A DNA stretch of 64,000 bases from Gigantopelta aegis (lineage: Eukaryota > Mollusca > Gastropoda > Neomphalida > Peltospiridae), in assembly GCF_016097555.1 (NCBI RefSeq), contig NC_054703.1:20586776-20650775 (forward strand), read 5' to 3'. The translations under genes and the position numbers were made by a program. This document shows, one piece after another, positions 23,611 through 35,059 of the stretch (the first letter of the stretch is position 1; every line of letters starts with the position of its first letter). Below the pieces are notes generated by a model. It was given only the letters and a program-made list of their open reading frames with translations. It did not search any database and was not told where the DNA came from.

Positions 23611-24081
23611 TTGGTTTCTTTAATAAAATATCAGGAAGTTAACCGTGTCACTAACATCCAATTTAACATTACATCTTCGTTATTAGTTCCCTATTTCATC
23701 CACTGTTACTGTCTGTATCAGGAAGTTAACCATGTCTCTAACATGCAGTCTAACATCCACTGTTACTGTCCGTATCAGGAAGTTAACCGTGTCACTAACA
23801 TCCAATCTAACATTACATCTTTGTTATTAGCTCCCTATTTCATCCACTGTTACTGTCCGTATCAGGAAGTTAACCATGTCTCTAACATCCAGTCTAACAT
23901 CCACTGTTACTGTCCGTATCAGGAAGTTAACCGTGTCACTAACATCCAATCTAACATTACATCTTTGTTATTAGCTCCCTATTTCATCCACTGTTACTGT
24001 CCGTATCAGGAAGTTAACCATGTCACTAACATCCAATCTAACATTACATCTTTGTTATTAGTTCCCTGCGGGTCCAACTAG
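23611..24081 (+). repeat. In-frame minisatellite, unit 2 copy
   Basis: 87-bp and 57-bp units alternate, making a 144-bp higher-order repeat, and keep one frame open for 156 codons with the same peptide (YQEVNRVTNIQSNIT) and the same CGSN ending as the unit 1 copy. Unrecognised. Confidence 0.6.
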
Positions 24082-24740
24082 AGGGAAATGTATGTTTCAT
24101 CTCCGTCTTTCAGTCTGACCCACAAATATTTTTTCAAACATTTGTTCCGCAATGTCTCAAGATACGTGTATGGATAAATCTGTTGCGTACCTTTATCGTG
24201 TACATTACAGATCAAGTTTGAATTCTATGAAGATCTACTCATTATTAATTCCACATCAGATTTAAATTTTCATGGAAATTTATTCAAGAGCCATAACACA
24301 GTTATCAATTTATGGAATTTGTCCATTTTTGACAGTTATAGCCTTGAACTTGGGAGCAAACGTGACTGATAGAGAACATGTTTTGCTTTAGTACTTTCAA
24401 AATGCTTGGTTACTTTACGTTTATTTGATTACTGTTGATAGATAAACCTATTTCCTTTTCTTTACTAACTGTTTAATAAAACATTTTGAATAATAGTGTC
24501 GTTTCATTATAATTATTTCTTCTAGGTCAGTTTAATCTTCTTTGTAATGTGTGTGCATGCCCCCCCCCCCCACCACCACTCTCGGGGGGGTGGGGTGGGG
24601 GGGCATGCACACATACTTTTCTTGATGCAGTAGCAGCATAGATGGTTTATTTATATTTATATACGTGTGTTCACCCCCACCCCACCCCACCCCACCCCCA
24701 CCCCATCCCCATTGTTGGCACCTTCCTACGCAACTGTTGT
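24082..24740 (+). other. Conserved sequence after minisatellite, unit 2
   Basis: Close copy of 10654-11380, with a shorter GC palindrome at 24549-24610. No gene recognised. Confidence 0.5.
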
Positions 24741-24754
24741 TGGAGTTTGGGTAA

Positions 24755-25255
24755 AGAATTAGCTCAGTCGGTAAGGCACTCGCCTCAGGTACTTGTGTCG
24801 TAGGATCGAGCCACCTCGGTGGAGGTATTATCTCGTTGGATTTTCCCCTATCCCAACCTGTACGCCTCGACTAGTATATCAAAGGCCGTGTTAATCTTTA
24901 CTGCTGGGGTAGTACTTAATGGTTGTTCAGCCAAGAAAAGAACTTTGTTTAACGACACCACTAGAGCACTGATTTATTAATCATCGGCTATTTTATGTCA
25001 AATATTTGATAATTTAGACATATATTGTTAGAGATGAAACCCGATACATTTTCCAATTAGTAGCTAGGGATCTTTTATATGCACCATCCCACAGACAGGA
25101 TAGCACATACCACAGCCTTTGGTATACCTGTCGTGGTGCACTGGCTGGAGTAAGAAATAGCCCAGTGGGTCCACCGACAGGGATCGATACCAAACTGACC
25201 GCGCATCAAGCGAGCTCTTTACCACTGGGCTACGTCCCACCCCCTTGCTGTCCAG
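24755..25255. mobile_element. Tail-to-tail SINE pair (unit 2)
   Basis: A plus-strand tRNA-derived head (24755-24943) meets a minus-strand SINE (24944-25255), the same arrangement as 11389-11885 and 3281-3770. Confidence 0.75.
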
Positions 25256-26580
25256 TAATGACAACTCGCCCGGAATTAAGTGAAAATGCATTAGGTAAGG
25301 GGGGTTTCCGAAACAATATGTAAATGTTTATAATTTGAAACTATAAATTTCTACATCGACATCATTTAGATCAACGTGGTGGGTTGGGGTTTTTTAGCGG
25401 GGGGGGGGGGGGGGGGGTCCGTGCAACTGGACCCCCCCCCCCCCCCATAATCCGCACCTGATAAGAACACTGAGGCACACATACATACACACAGAAGGAA
25501 GGAAATGCTTTAACTACGCACTCAACACATTTTATTTACGGTTATATGGACTTATGGTTATCGACCACAAAGATATTGAAAGAGAAAACCCTCTGTCGTC
25601 ACTTCGTAGGCTACTCTTTTCGATTAGCAGCAAGGGTTATTTTATATGCACCATCTCACAGACAGGATAGTACATGCCACGGCGTTTGTTATACCAGTTA
25701 TTGGAGTGGTTCATGTTGTATATAATCGATTTATTTGTCTTTTGTGTGTATTTGTTTTGTTGGGGGTATGTTGTTTGTTTGTTGTTGGGGTTTTGGGGTT
25801 TTTTTTTGCTTATGCGGAAATCTGGGTTCGTTTATTAAAACAGAAGAAAAAAGAAGAACAAATAGAATAAAAGCAAATTCCTTCCAACCTCCCCTGTTCC
25901 TCCCTCATATAAACAACTGTTATCACCCGCCCTTCTCACCGCCCTCTACAAAACTGCCTCGAGCTATGTATAAAGTACACATAATTAATCGTAGTCCGAG
26001 CAACAGGTCAGAATAGATTTCTCGTTACCATTTCCTTTGTGATAACCCGATTGTTGTTTGGTAAGTTTCTTCAGTTTATCAGAGCGTTTTTCCGCGTTTT
26101 ATATTTATATATTACAGATAGAAAATGTTTCTTGAGGGTCACATAAAGCATTAACTTCTACGCATTACCTAATTTTGTCTGCAAACAAATTTATTCTCAG
26201 CAAATATGTTAGTCTGACTCTTTAATATCTCATAGACGAAACAGAACACGGGATCGGACTGTGTTTATTGTGACAGCCCGTTCTCTTCTCTGCAATTCTT
26301 TTTCGTTGCCATTTGTAATGCTTTCCTTGTGGTACTTGTTTAATAAAATATACATATTTCACTCTAACAAACGTTTTTAACTCAATATAATTTAAATAAT
26401 AAATAGGCACAATTTTCATTATATAGCAACAATTTTATTATTATTATTATTATTATACTTTTAAACAAAGTAACAAAAGAAAGGGAAAAACTAAAAAGAT
26501 GTAAACAATAAATACTTTAGAAATTGTTACATAGATCATGAGTGTGTTTCTTATTTTGGACTCCAATCATTTTCTGTGAG
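25256..26580. repeat. Right part of unit 2
   Basis: Poly-G/C runs, a SINE 3' half at about 25496-25715, and sequence matching 12451-13075 joined directly to the match of 20213-20517. Position about 26340 is the empty site for the 7.1-kb insertion. Short (TTA)n run near 26430-26455. Confidence 0.7.
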
Positions 26581-26582
26581 TA

Positions 26583-27060
26583 TTTGAGCGAGATAGATAG
26601 AGGCTTCAGTGGTGTAGTGGTTATATATTAACAGGGAACTTTTCTTCAGTATCGTGCAACAATTCACTTCGTAAGTAACTGTTTCAGAGATCAATGTACA
26701 ATTTTATAACATTAACAATGATTGCTAATCAGTTTTCCATTGACTAAAAATGTTAATTATTATTATTATTAAACCAAACTGTTCTCTGATTGCACTATCA
26801 GACTTGAGGCTGGTAGGAACTGGGTTCGCATTCCAGTACCAGCTCCCACCCAGAGGTTTCAATGCATTCCAGTACCAGCTCCCACCCAGAAGTTTCAATG
26901 ACGTACTGGATAGACGTACGGCCGCTACACCAAGTTATCTCTATCTAACCTGTAACCCACTGTACTGGACAGATAGATCAAATATGTGCTCAGGACTGCG
27001 TACTAGCACTTTTAAGTGGATACAGCAGGCCCGTGGGTACCGAGAGGCGGGGGTGTGCAG
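26583..27060 (+). mobile_element. Interrupted tRNA-derived SINE (unit 2/3 junction)
   Basis: Same structure as 20518-20900: head, inserted stretch, then the box B part near 26820. A duplicated CATTCCAGTACCAGCTCC block follows. Confidence 0.6.
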
Positions 27061-27179
27061 CTGGGGGCTGTGCCCCACACTCCGTGATGAAAATATATGC
27101 GTTATGTTTTCCTACTATATGAGGCTATGACTCCCACACTAGAGTCCCCCCCCCCCCCCCCAACCCCACCCACATACAC

Positions 27180-27508
27180 ACAACACCACAACATAACACA
27201 ACACACATATACACCTGATATCGTTGTTATGGGTCTGTATAAACAAGAAGATGTCGAAATGAAAGAGAGAGGTGTGAAAGAAGAATGATGATGAGTATCG
27301 GTTAATTCAGCAAGTGAATTTGCACCATTTATTTTTTCTTGGTATCTATTTTGATTCAATTTGAAATTGAAAAAGTGCAATCACAGATGCATTGCATACC
27401 ACCACTTGTAAAGTCTGAACGGACATTAAACGTAACTGTCTGCAGGGTGTATTGGTTCATTATAAACACAAACAAAACACAAATATCAGTAGTTCTTATT
27501 ATTATTTT
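27180..27508 (+). repeat. Orphan 5' flank of unit 3, no zinc-finger gene follows
   Basis: Matches the 5' flanks of units 2 and 5 as far as AATATCAGTAGTTCTTATTA, then changes abruptly to LINE sequence. The acceptor and zinc-finger exon are missing. Confidence 0.75.
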
Positions 27509-28538
27509 TAGATGTTTGGATAGCTCAGGATGTTGGAGCTGGAAAACATTTTTATAGTTAAATTTACACAACGATTGTTTGATAATCTTCAGCAAAATTG
27601 GTGTAGTTCTGTTACAGATTTATCTGATACTGTTTATTATACGCATTATAAGTAACTGTCAAATGTAGAACGTTATCTCACTTATGAAATCCCTGTTTAT
27701 CTTAAAGTAATATATACAAGATTTAGATGTAGTAACTTTAGACTTGATGTTGATCAACATAGCCTACACTGAAAGACTCTGTCCATATTGTCTGGGATCA
27801 TGGATTAAGATATATTGAGGATGAACTCCATATTTTGCTTGTATGTAAGCGTTATAATTTACTAAGAGATCACCATATTTCTAAATTAAAAAAAAAAAAA
27901 TATCGTTCATTGCAAACCTTTATAGATATTATGACATCAGAAAATTTGGATGTATTATTTAATGTATGTCTTTATCTTTATAATACCGGCCTCGGTGGCG
28001 TCGTGGAGGGCCATCGGACTACAGGCTGGTACGTACTGGGTTCGGATCCCAGTCGAGGCATGGGATTTTTAATCCAGATACCGACTCCAAACCCTGAGTG
28101 AGTGCTCCGCAAGGCTCTAATGGGTAGGTGTAAACCACTTGCACCGACCAGTGATCCATAACTGGTTCAACAAAAGCCATGATTTGTGCTATCCTGCCTG
28201 TGGGAAGCGCAAATAAAAGATCCTTGCTGCTAATCGGAAAGAGTAGCCCATGAAGTGGTGACAGCGGGTTTCCTCTCAAAATCTGTGTGGTCCATAACCA
28301 TATGTCTGACGCTATATAACTGTAAATAAAATGTGTTCAGTGCGTCGTTAAATAAAGCATTTCTTTCTTTCTTTATCTTTATAATGTGCAAAAACTAGGA
28401 AATACTTAAATATTTAAATATATACCTGGAGTAAAATGTGCAAACACTACATATGCGCAAACATGTATAACAGTTTCTGACTATTATGGGCCTATGGCCT
28501 TTATACTGAATAAACATTGTCTTGTCTTGTCTTGTAGA
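27509..28538 (+). pseudogene. LINE 3' end in place of a zinc-finger gene
   Basis: Plus-strand peptides with LCPYCLGSW, EDELHILLVCKRYN and DVLFNVCLYLYN resemble the cysteine-rich C-terminus of LINE ORF2 proteins of the L1/Tx1 type. The element ends in a CTTGTCTTGTCTTG tail. A SINE is inserted at 27985-28371. Beyond 28540 the sequence returns to the array at the point matching 11937. Confidence 0.65.
27985..28371 (+). mobile_element. tRNA-derived SINE, full length
   Basis: tRNA-like head CGGCCTCGGTGGCGTCGTGG with box B GGGTTCGGATCCCAG, a central domain, the core with AAATAAAAGATCC, and a (TTTC)n tail. The 14-bp target duplication TTTATCTTTATAAT flanks it (27971-27984, 28372-28385). Confidence 0.9.
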
Positions 28539-28539
28539 T

Positions 28540-29774
28540 GGGGCTCAGAGTTTGTCATATGTAAAAGGTAATAGGTTAACAATTATTAAAACATTTATGG
28601 TATTAAATTGATTATTGAATTGACTACAAACCTAATAAGCAGGGGCCGGTTATGCTTTAGGTAAGGGGGGTTTCCGAAACAATATGTAAATGTTTATAAT
28701 TTGACATTATACATTTTACGTAGACATCAATTTAGATCTACGTGGTGGGTGGGGTTTTTTTTTTAAGCAGGGGGAGGGATCCATGCAACTGGGACACCCT
28801 CATAATCCACGCCTGATAAGAACACTGAGATACACACACATGCAGAGAGCGACCGAGAGACACACACACAGAGAGAGAAGGAAGGAAATGTTTTATTTAA
28901 AGACACTCAACACATTTTATTTACGGTTATATGTACATATCGTTATCGACCACACAAATATTGAGAGAGGAAACCCGCTGCCGCCACGTCATAGGCAGCA
29001 AGGGTTCTTTTATATGCACCATCTCAGACAGGATAGTACATACCACGGCCTTTGTTACACCAGTTGTGGGAGTGTTTCATATTGTGTCTAATCGATTTCT
29101 TCGTCCTTTTTTCTCTTTTTTTTTTCTTTTTTCTTTTATTAAAAAAGAGGAAGAAAAGAAGAACAAATAGAATAAAAGCAAATTCCTTCCAACCTCCCTG
29201 TTCCTCCATCACATAAACACCTGTCATCACCTACCCTTATCACCGTCCTCTACACAACTGCATTAAGCTATATATAAAGTACACATAATTAATCGAAGTC
29301 CGCATATCATCGTAGTCCGAGCAACAGGTCAGATTAGCTTTCTCGTTACCGTTTTCTTTGTGATAACCCGATTGTTGTTTGGTAAGTTTCTTCAGTTTAT
29401 CAGAGCAATTCTCCGCGTTTTATATTTATAAATTACAGATAGAAAATGTATCTCACGGGTCACATAAATTACCAACTGGTATGCATTACCTAATTTTGAC
29501 TACAAACAAATTTATTCTCAGCAAATATGTTAGTCTGTCGCTTTAATATCTCATTATCTGGTAGACGAAATAGAATACGGGATCGGACTGTGTTTATTGT
29601 GACAGTTCGGTATCTTCTGTGAAATACTCACAATTGCGTTTCTTTTTCGTTGCCGTTTGTAATGCTTTCTGCTTGATGTTTTTAATACAATGTACATATT
29701 TCACACTAATAAACGTTTTTAAACTCAATATAATTTAAATAATAAATAGGAACAATTTTCATTATATAGCAACA

Positions 29775-29805
<31 letters not shown>
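28540..29805. repeat. Right part of unit 3
   Basis: Matches 11937-13075 and then 20213 onward, so about 29690 is a second empty site for the 7.1-kb insertion. Contains a SINE 3' half at 28878-29085 and an (ATT)n run near 29770-29800. Confidence 0.7.
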
Positions 29806-30894
29806 GAAAATTAGCAGTCGCTAAGGGGCGACCTTTATTGGCTAAGGGCGACTAAGTATTTTACAAAGGTAGTCCTTTGGGTTGCCATCAAATTAAGGGT
29901 CTGGCGAATATGGTAACAGTTAAAAAAGAAATGCACTGAAACTTAATCGAATGTGACAAACACACCACGTCTGTGTTCACGCGAACTACAGATCTGACAG
30001 CAGAAGACATAGAACATTCTCTATATTTTGACAGCGCCAGACTCGGCTTCTGTGGGTTTGGACTGGGTATTTCTAAGAATAAAGCTCAAAACGTATTGCA
30101 TGTATTTTTTAAATCTGGAAGCTGTCGACATATTGGAATGGACTGGATATGCTATAATTATCTAGTGGACCTACTTTTTGACAATTATTGTTATTAAATG
30201 TTATGGTAAAAATTAATCATAATTATTTAATTAGCGTATGTTATTCTGGACAAAAATCTAAATCTATCTTATTGTGTTAACTCATACTGACGTGAATGCA
30301 TGCGCGCATATAAAAATAACAGTAGAATTTTCCATTACTACAGGGATTATTCCAAAGGTCAGTTAAGTGATTGTCTTTGTAATATTTTAAGTTTAAGCGA
30401 TTTCCATGCAGTGTGAGCAGGTCTAACATGATGACATAACCGTCTAAATACATGTATTACTGTAATAAACAATAAGTACGTTTTATGCTTTGTAATATCA
30501 TAACAAAGAGAATCATATTTTAAACTGGTACAATTTTGAAGGGGGGGGGGGGGGTTTGGGGGGAGGGGTTCACAAATTTATTTTTATTTTCATATTTGTT
30601 TTATTAGTAGTCTACTACTATAGTATTTATAATATCTCAATCCAGTGCCTCGTATACAGAGGACAGCCACTCCCGAGGAGATCCTTTACTGGCGACTTCA
30701 TTCCTCTTGTATCGCCACAGAGAGGACTGCCACTCCAGACTAGTTTACTGAAACATGCGCTGTTCTACTTTTAATCTATTTGTACTGCATTATTTCTGAG
30801 ACAGTGCAAATCAAGGAGCAAACCTTGGCTATTCTAGCATTTTGTCTTCATCCCTGTATTATAAATGAGTTTTAATCTGTATAATTTAATCGTA

Positions 30895-30932
<38 letters not shown>

Positions 30933-31235
30933 ATTTTATTTATACTGGATTTCTTTTTCAAAATATGTTATTTGAGTTGGTATAAGTTTAATTGTTTTTA
31001 TATGAATTTTAACTTTATTCATTATGAAGTTACATGCCAATTCGTCGGTTTCCTTTTGACGCAAACCGACTACTTACACCTGGTTATTATTCAACGAAGA
31101 ACATTCGAGTTTTGATTTTGGCTGTGCAGTTAAATTTCTATGTGATGATTGGAGGGTTAGTTGAATTTGAGAAGAGCCAGTAAGATTTTTCTTCAAGTGG
31201 CCCTGCTGGCGACCATGGTCTTCGTGTTAATTTTC
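29806..31235. other. 1.4-kb segment specific to unit 3
   Basis: Absent from units 1 and 2 at this position. It begins near a short palindrome (GTCGCTAAGGGGCGAC) and contains a 30-base poly-A at about 30901-30930 after transcript-like sequence. The frames at 29973-30197 and 30556-30774 were not recognised. It may include a retrocopied transcript end. Confidence 0.4.
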
Positions 31236-31375
31236 AACCCGGGAAAAAACTAAAAAGATGTAATCAATGAATATTTCACATAAGAATAAGATATCAGAAA
31301 TTTTTACATAGAATGTGAGTGTGTTTCTTATTTCGGATTCCAATTATTTTTTGTGAGTATCTGAGCGAGATAGAT

Positions 31376-32060
31376 AACGGCCTCAGTGGTGTAGTGGTTA
31401 TATATTAACAGGGAACTTTTCTTCAGTATCGTGCAACAATTCACTACGTAAGTAACTGTTTCAGAGATCAATGCACAATTGTATAACATTAACAGTAGTT
31501 GCTAATCAGTTTTCCTTTGACTAAAAATATCAATTATCAATATTTTGACCCCTGCGCGTGCTGTAACCTCACCGTGGTGCAGGGGTGTAACATTCTCTTT
31601 GAGAATGGCCAATACAGCACAAATCCCGTTGTTTTTTTTAGATATAATTGAAATTTTGAGTAAAAGTCAGTATCTATCTGTGATATTTGTATTTTTGCAC
31701 AGTTCTTTAAACTGTTTTTATTTAAATTTTGAATTTTTATATTGATGTTGATCATCACTTTATTTTCCTTATTACCATAGTTTGACACCCAATAGCCGAT
31801 GTATTTTTCGTCCTGGGGTGTCGTTAAACATTCATTCATTCAATATTTTGCACTATCGGACATAAGGCCGGTTGGAACTCGGTTCGCATTGCAGTACCGG
31901 CTCCCACCCAGAAGTTCCAATGACGTATTGTATACCTGTAAGGCCACTACACCAAGTTATCTCTAACTAACCATTAACCCACTGTACTGGACAGACAGCT
32001 GAGAGAGATGAAGTGTGTGCCCAGGACTGCGTACGAGAACTTTAATTGGATAAAACAGGC
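31376..32060 (+). mobile_element. Interrupted tRNA-derived SINE with nested retroposon
   Basis: Same head and insert as 20518 and 26583. Within the insert lies a further ATTC-tailed retroposon (31549-31840) flanked by TCAATATTTTG, giving insertions three deep. Confidence 0.65.
31549..31840 (+). mobile_element. ATTC-tailed retroposon with target duplication
   Basis: Complete from the CCCCTGCGCG start to the ATTC tail. TCAATATTTTG occurs on both sides. The other copies of the host sequence lack it, so it is the youngest insertion here. Confidence 0.85.
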
Positions 32061-32219
32061 ACGTGGGTAACGGTAACCGGGGTGAGGGGTGGGGTCTATG
32101 CTCCACACTCGGTGATGAAAATGTATGCGTTTTGCTTCCCTACTCCATGAGGCTATGACTCCCGCACTAGAGTGTGCCCCCACCTCAACATACCACACCC
32201 TACCTCACCACAACACACC

Positions 32220-32539
32220 ACACCACACACACATACACCTGATATCGTTCTTATGGCACGGTACAAACAAGATGTCGAAATGAACGAAATAGGACTGAAA
32301 GAAGAATGATGATGAGTGCCAGATTATCAATTCAGCAAGTATATTTACACCATTAATTTTTTCTTTGGATCTATTCAAGGAACACAAATATAGAAAAAAT
32401 ATAGAAAAAGTACAGAGCGTGTGTAGACTTATGAAATGTCTTCTTAAGCTATTCAAGTCTTCATTTCTAGTTCATTTGTTCATTTACTAGTACTGTTTTA
32501 GTACTTCTTTTTGTACTTTGATTTTGATGTTCATTCCAG
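32220..32539 (+). repeat. 5' flank of zinc-finger array unit 4
   Basis: Shortened copy of the shared 5' flank; it keeps CACCTGATATCG and the acceptor TGATGTTCATTCCAG before 32540 but lacks the ATTGGTTCATTATAAAC segment. Confidence 0.65.
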
Positions 32540-32625
32540 GTTGGTATCAGAGAGGCTCCCAACGAAACAAAAGACTGTTAAGCTGATCAACTACATGTAC
32601 CAAGATCCACTGTCTTGAATGCAAC

Positions 32626-34407
32626 ATGTCAAACAGTGATGATCAATGTGCCGAACGTGAGGTCTCGGCAAAACATTGTGAAAACAACCCAGATCATTCT
32701 TGTGAAAAACCTTTTCAGTGTGGGATGTGCTTAAAGTGTTTCTCTCACAAGTCTTACATTGAGCAGCATATGAGGATCCACATTGGTCAACGACCATATC
32801 AGTGTGAGGTGTGTCGAAAGTGTTTTCTTTGGAATACTTCCTTGAAACAGCATATGTTAATTCATACTGGAGTGAAGAATTTCAAATGCGAGGTGTGTGC
32901 AAAACATTTCTCTAAGTGTTCTACCTTGAAAACTCATATGTTGTTTCACAGTGCCGTTAAACCTTTTAAATGCGAGGTCTGTGCAAAATGTTTCTCTCGG
33001 AGTTCCCACGTGAAAAGACATATGCTCACTCACACTGGAGTTAGCCCTTTCAAATGTGACTTGTGTTCAAAATATTTCTCTTGCAATTCTGATTTGAAAC
33101 AGCATATGTTGATTCACACTGATGTTAAGCATTTTAGTTGTGAAGTTTGTGCAAAATGCTTCAAAAAACGTTCTGACTTGAAAACTCATATGGTCATTCA
33201 CACTGGAGTTAGGCCTTTCAAATGTGAGGTGTGTGCAAAATGTTTCTCAATAAAACGTCACTTGAAACAGCATATGTTGATTCACACTGGTGTTAAACCT
33301 TTTAAGTGTGAGGTATGTGCAAAACTTTTTTCACTAAAATCTTACTTGAAACAACATATGTTTATTCACACTGGTGTTAAACCTTTTAAGTGTGAGGTGT
33401 GTGCAAAACGTTTTTCTTTGAATTACAACTTGAAAGAACATATGCTAGTTCACACTGGAGTTACGCTTTTTAGTTGTGATATGTGTGCAAAACGTTTCAC
33501 TAAGAAGAAATACTTGAAAAAGCATGTTTTAATTCACACTGATGTCAAGTCTTTTAAATGCGAGGTGTGTGGAAAATGTTTCAAACTAAGATGCAAGTTG
33601 AAAGTACACATGCTAGTTCACAGTGGTGTTAAACCTTTTAGTTGTGAGGTGTGCACAAAATGTTTTTCGTCGAAGACATACTTGAACAAACATATGTTGG
33701 TTCATTCTGGTGTTAAGCCTTTCACATGTGAGGTGTGTGCAAAATGTTTCTCACAAAATTCTCACTTGAAAAGACATATGTTGATTCACACTGGGGTAAA
33801 GCCTTTTAAGTGTGAGGTGTGTGCAAAACGTTTTTCTTTGAGTTACAACTTGAAAGAACATATGCTAGTTCACACTGGGGTTACGCTTTTTAGTTGTGAT
33901 GTGTGTGCAAAACGTTTCACTATGAAGAAACAATTGAAAAAGCATGTTTTAATTCACACTGATGTCAAGTCTTTTAAATGTGAGGTTTGTGCAAAATGTT
34001 TCAAACTAAGTTGTAACTTGAATGTACACATGCTAGTTCACAGTGGTGTTAAACCTTTTAGTTGCGAGGTGTGTGCAAAATGTTTCTCATCGAAGTCATA
34101 CTTGAACAAGCATACGTTGCTTCATTCTGGTTTTAAGCCTTTCACATGTGAGGTGTGTGCAAAATGTTTCTCATCGAAGATATACTTGAACAAGCATATG
34201 TTGATTCATTCTGGCGTTAAGCCTTTCACGTGTGAGGTATGTGCAAAATGTTTCTCATCGAAGTCATACTTGATCAGGCATACGTTGGTTCATTCTGGTG
34301 TTAAGCCTTTCACATGTGAGATGTGTGCAAAATGTTTCTCATGGAATTGGCATTTGAAACGGCATATGTTGATTCACTGTGACGTGCAGAAAATCGAGGG
34401 GGAGTAG
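32626..34407 (+). CDS. C2H2 zinc-finger protein, 20 intact fingers (unit 4)
   Basis: 593 residues: about 30 non-finger residues, then 20 C2H2 fingers with every cysteine and histidine ligand present, and a short QKIEGE-type end. It is the least damaged paralogue and the best candidate for a working gene. Fingers 9-12 and 14-17 look like two copies of one multi-finger module (helices around YNLKEH, KKHVLIH, LKVH or LNVH, and YLNKH). The usual TGEKP linker is nearly always TGVKP, SGVKP or TDVKS. Probably a nuclear DNA-binding protein; the target is unknown. The start is fixed by homology, with stops in frame in the leader after the acceptor at 32539. Confidence 0.9.
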   Translation: MSNSDDQCAEREVSAKHCENNPDHSCEKPFQCGMCLKCFSHKSYIEQHMRIHIGQRPYQCEVCRKCFLWNTSLKQHMLIHTGVKNFKCEVCAKHFSKCSTLKTHMLFHSAVKPFKCEVCAKCFSRSSHVKRHMLTHTGVSPFKCDLCSKYFSCNSDLKQHMLIHTDVKHFSCEVCAKCFKKRSDLKTHMVIHTGVRPFKCEVCAKCFSIKRHLKQHMLIHTGVKPFKCEVCAKLFSLKSYLKQHMFIHTGVKPFKCEVCAKRFSLNYNLKEHMLVHTGVTLFSCDMCAKRFTKKKYLKKHVLIHTDVKSFKCEVCGKCFKLRCKLKVHMLVHSGVKPFSCEVCTKCFSSKTYLNKHMLVHSGVKPFTCEVCAKCFSQNSHLKRHMLIHTGVKPFKCEVCAKRFSLSYNLKEHMLVHTGVTLFSCDVCAKRFTMKKQLKKHVLIHTDVKSFKCEVCAKCFKLSCNLNVHMLVHSGVKPFSCEVCAKCFSSKSYLNKHTLLHSGFKPFTCEVCAKCFSSKIYLNKHMLIHSGVKPFTCEVCAKCFSSKSYLIRHTLVHSGVKPFTCEMCAKCFSWNWHLKRHMLIHCDVQKIEGE

Positions 34408-34973
34408 TTAATTGCTCCCCCAATTTTGATTATAGTGATTCACACTGGTAAAGGAACATTCTTTCTCCCAAAGATTCCTATTCAAAGTTCTTATATCAAT
34501 ATAGAGATTTAAAAACAGAACAACTGTATGATCAGAATTCTTTTTTAAAAAAACCACTAAAAAAACACAAAGAAATTCACCATTTATTTTTTCTTGGTAT
34601 CTATTTTGATTCAATTCGAAATTGAAAACGTGCATTCACAGATACTTTGCATAGCACCACTTGTAAAGTCTAAACGGACATTATTATTAAACGTAACTTG
34701 CTGCAGGATGTATTGGTTCATTATAAACTCAAACAAAACACAAATATCAGTAGTTCTTACTAATGAAGAGGTCAACAAAAAAAACATGCAGAAAAGACGG
34801 AGCGTGTCTGGAGTTATAGCGAAAGGTGAAATAAGACAGAGCATGTTTCGAGTTATAGGGAAAGGTGAAAGATCTTGTCAAGCTATTCAAGTCTTCATTT
34901 CTGGTTCATTTGTTCATTTACTAGTACTGTTTTAGTACTTCTTTTTGTACTTTGATTTTGATGTTCATTCCAG
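34408..34973 (+). repeat. Short 3' flank of unit 4 joined to 5' flank of unit 5
   Basis: Only about 150 bp of 3' flank follows the stop before the next 5' flank begins near 34570 (TTCACCATTTATTTTTTC). The minisatellite and SINE section of a full unit is missing. The next acceptor TGATGTTCATTCCAG ends at 34973. Confidence 0.7.
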
Positions 34974-35059
34974 GCTGGTATCAGAGAGGCTACCAACGAA
35001 ACAAAAGACTGTGAAGCTGATCAACTACATGTACGAAGGTCCACTGTCTTGAATGCAAT

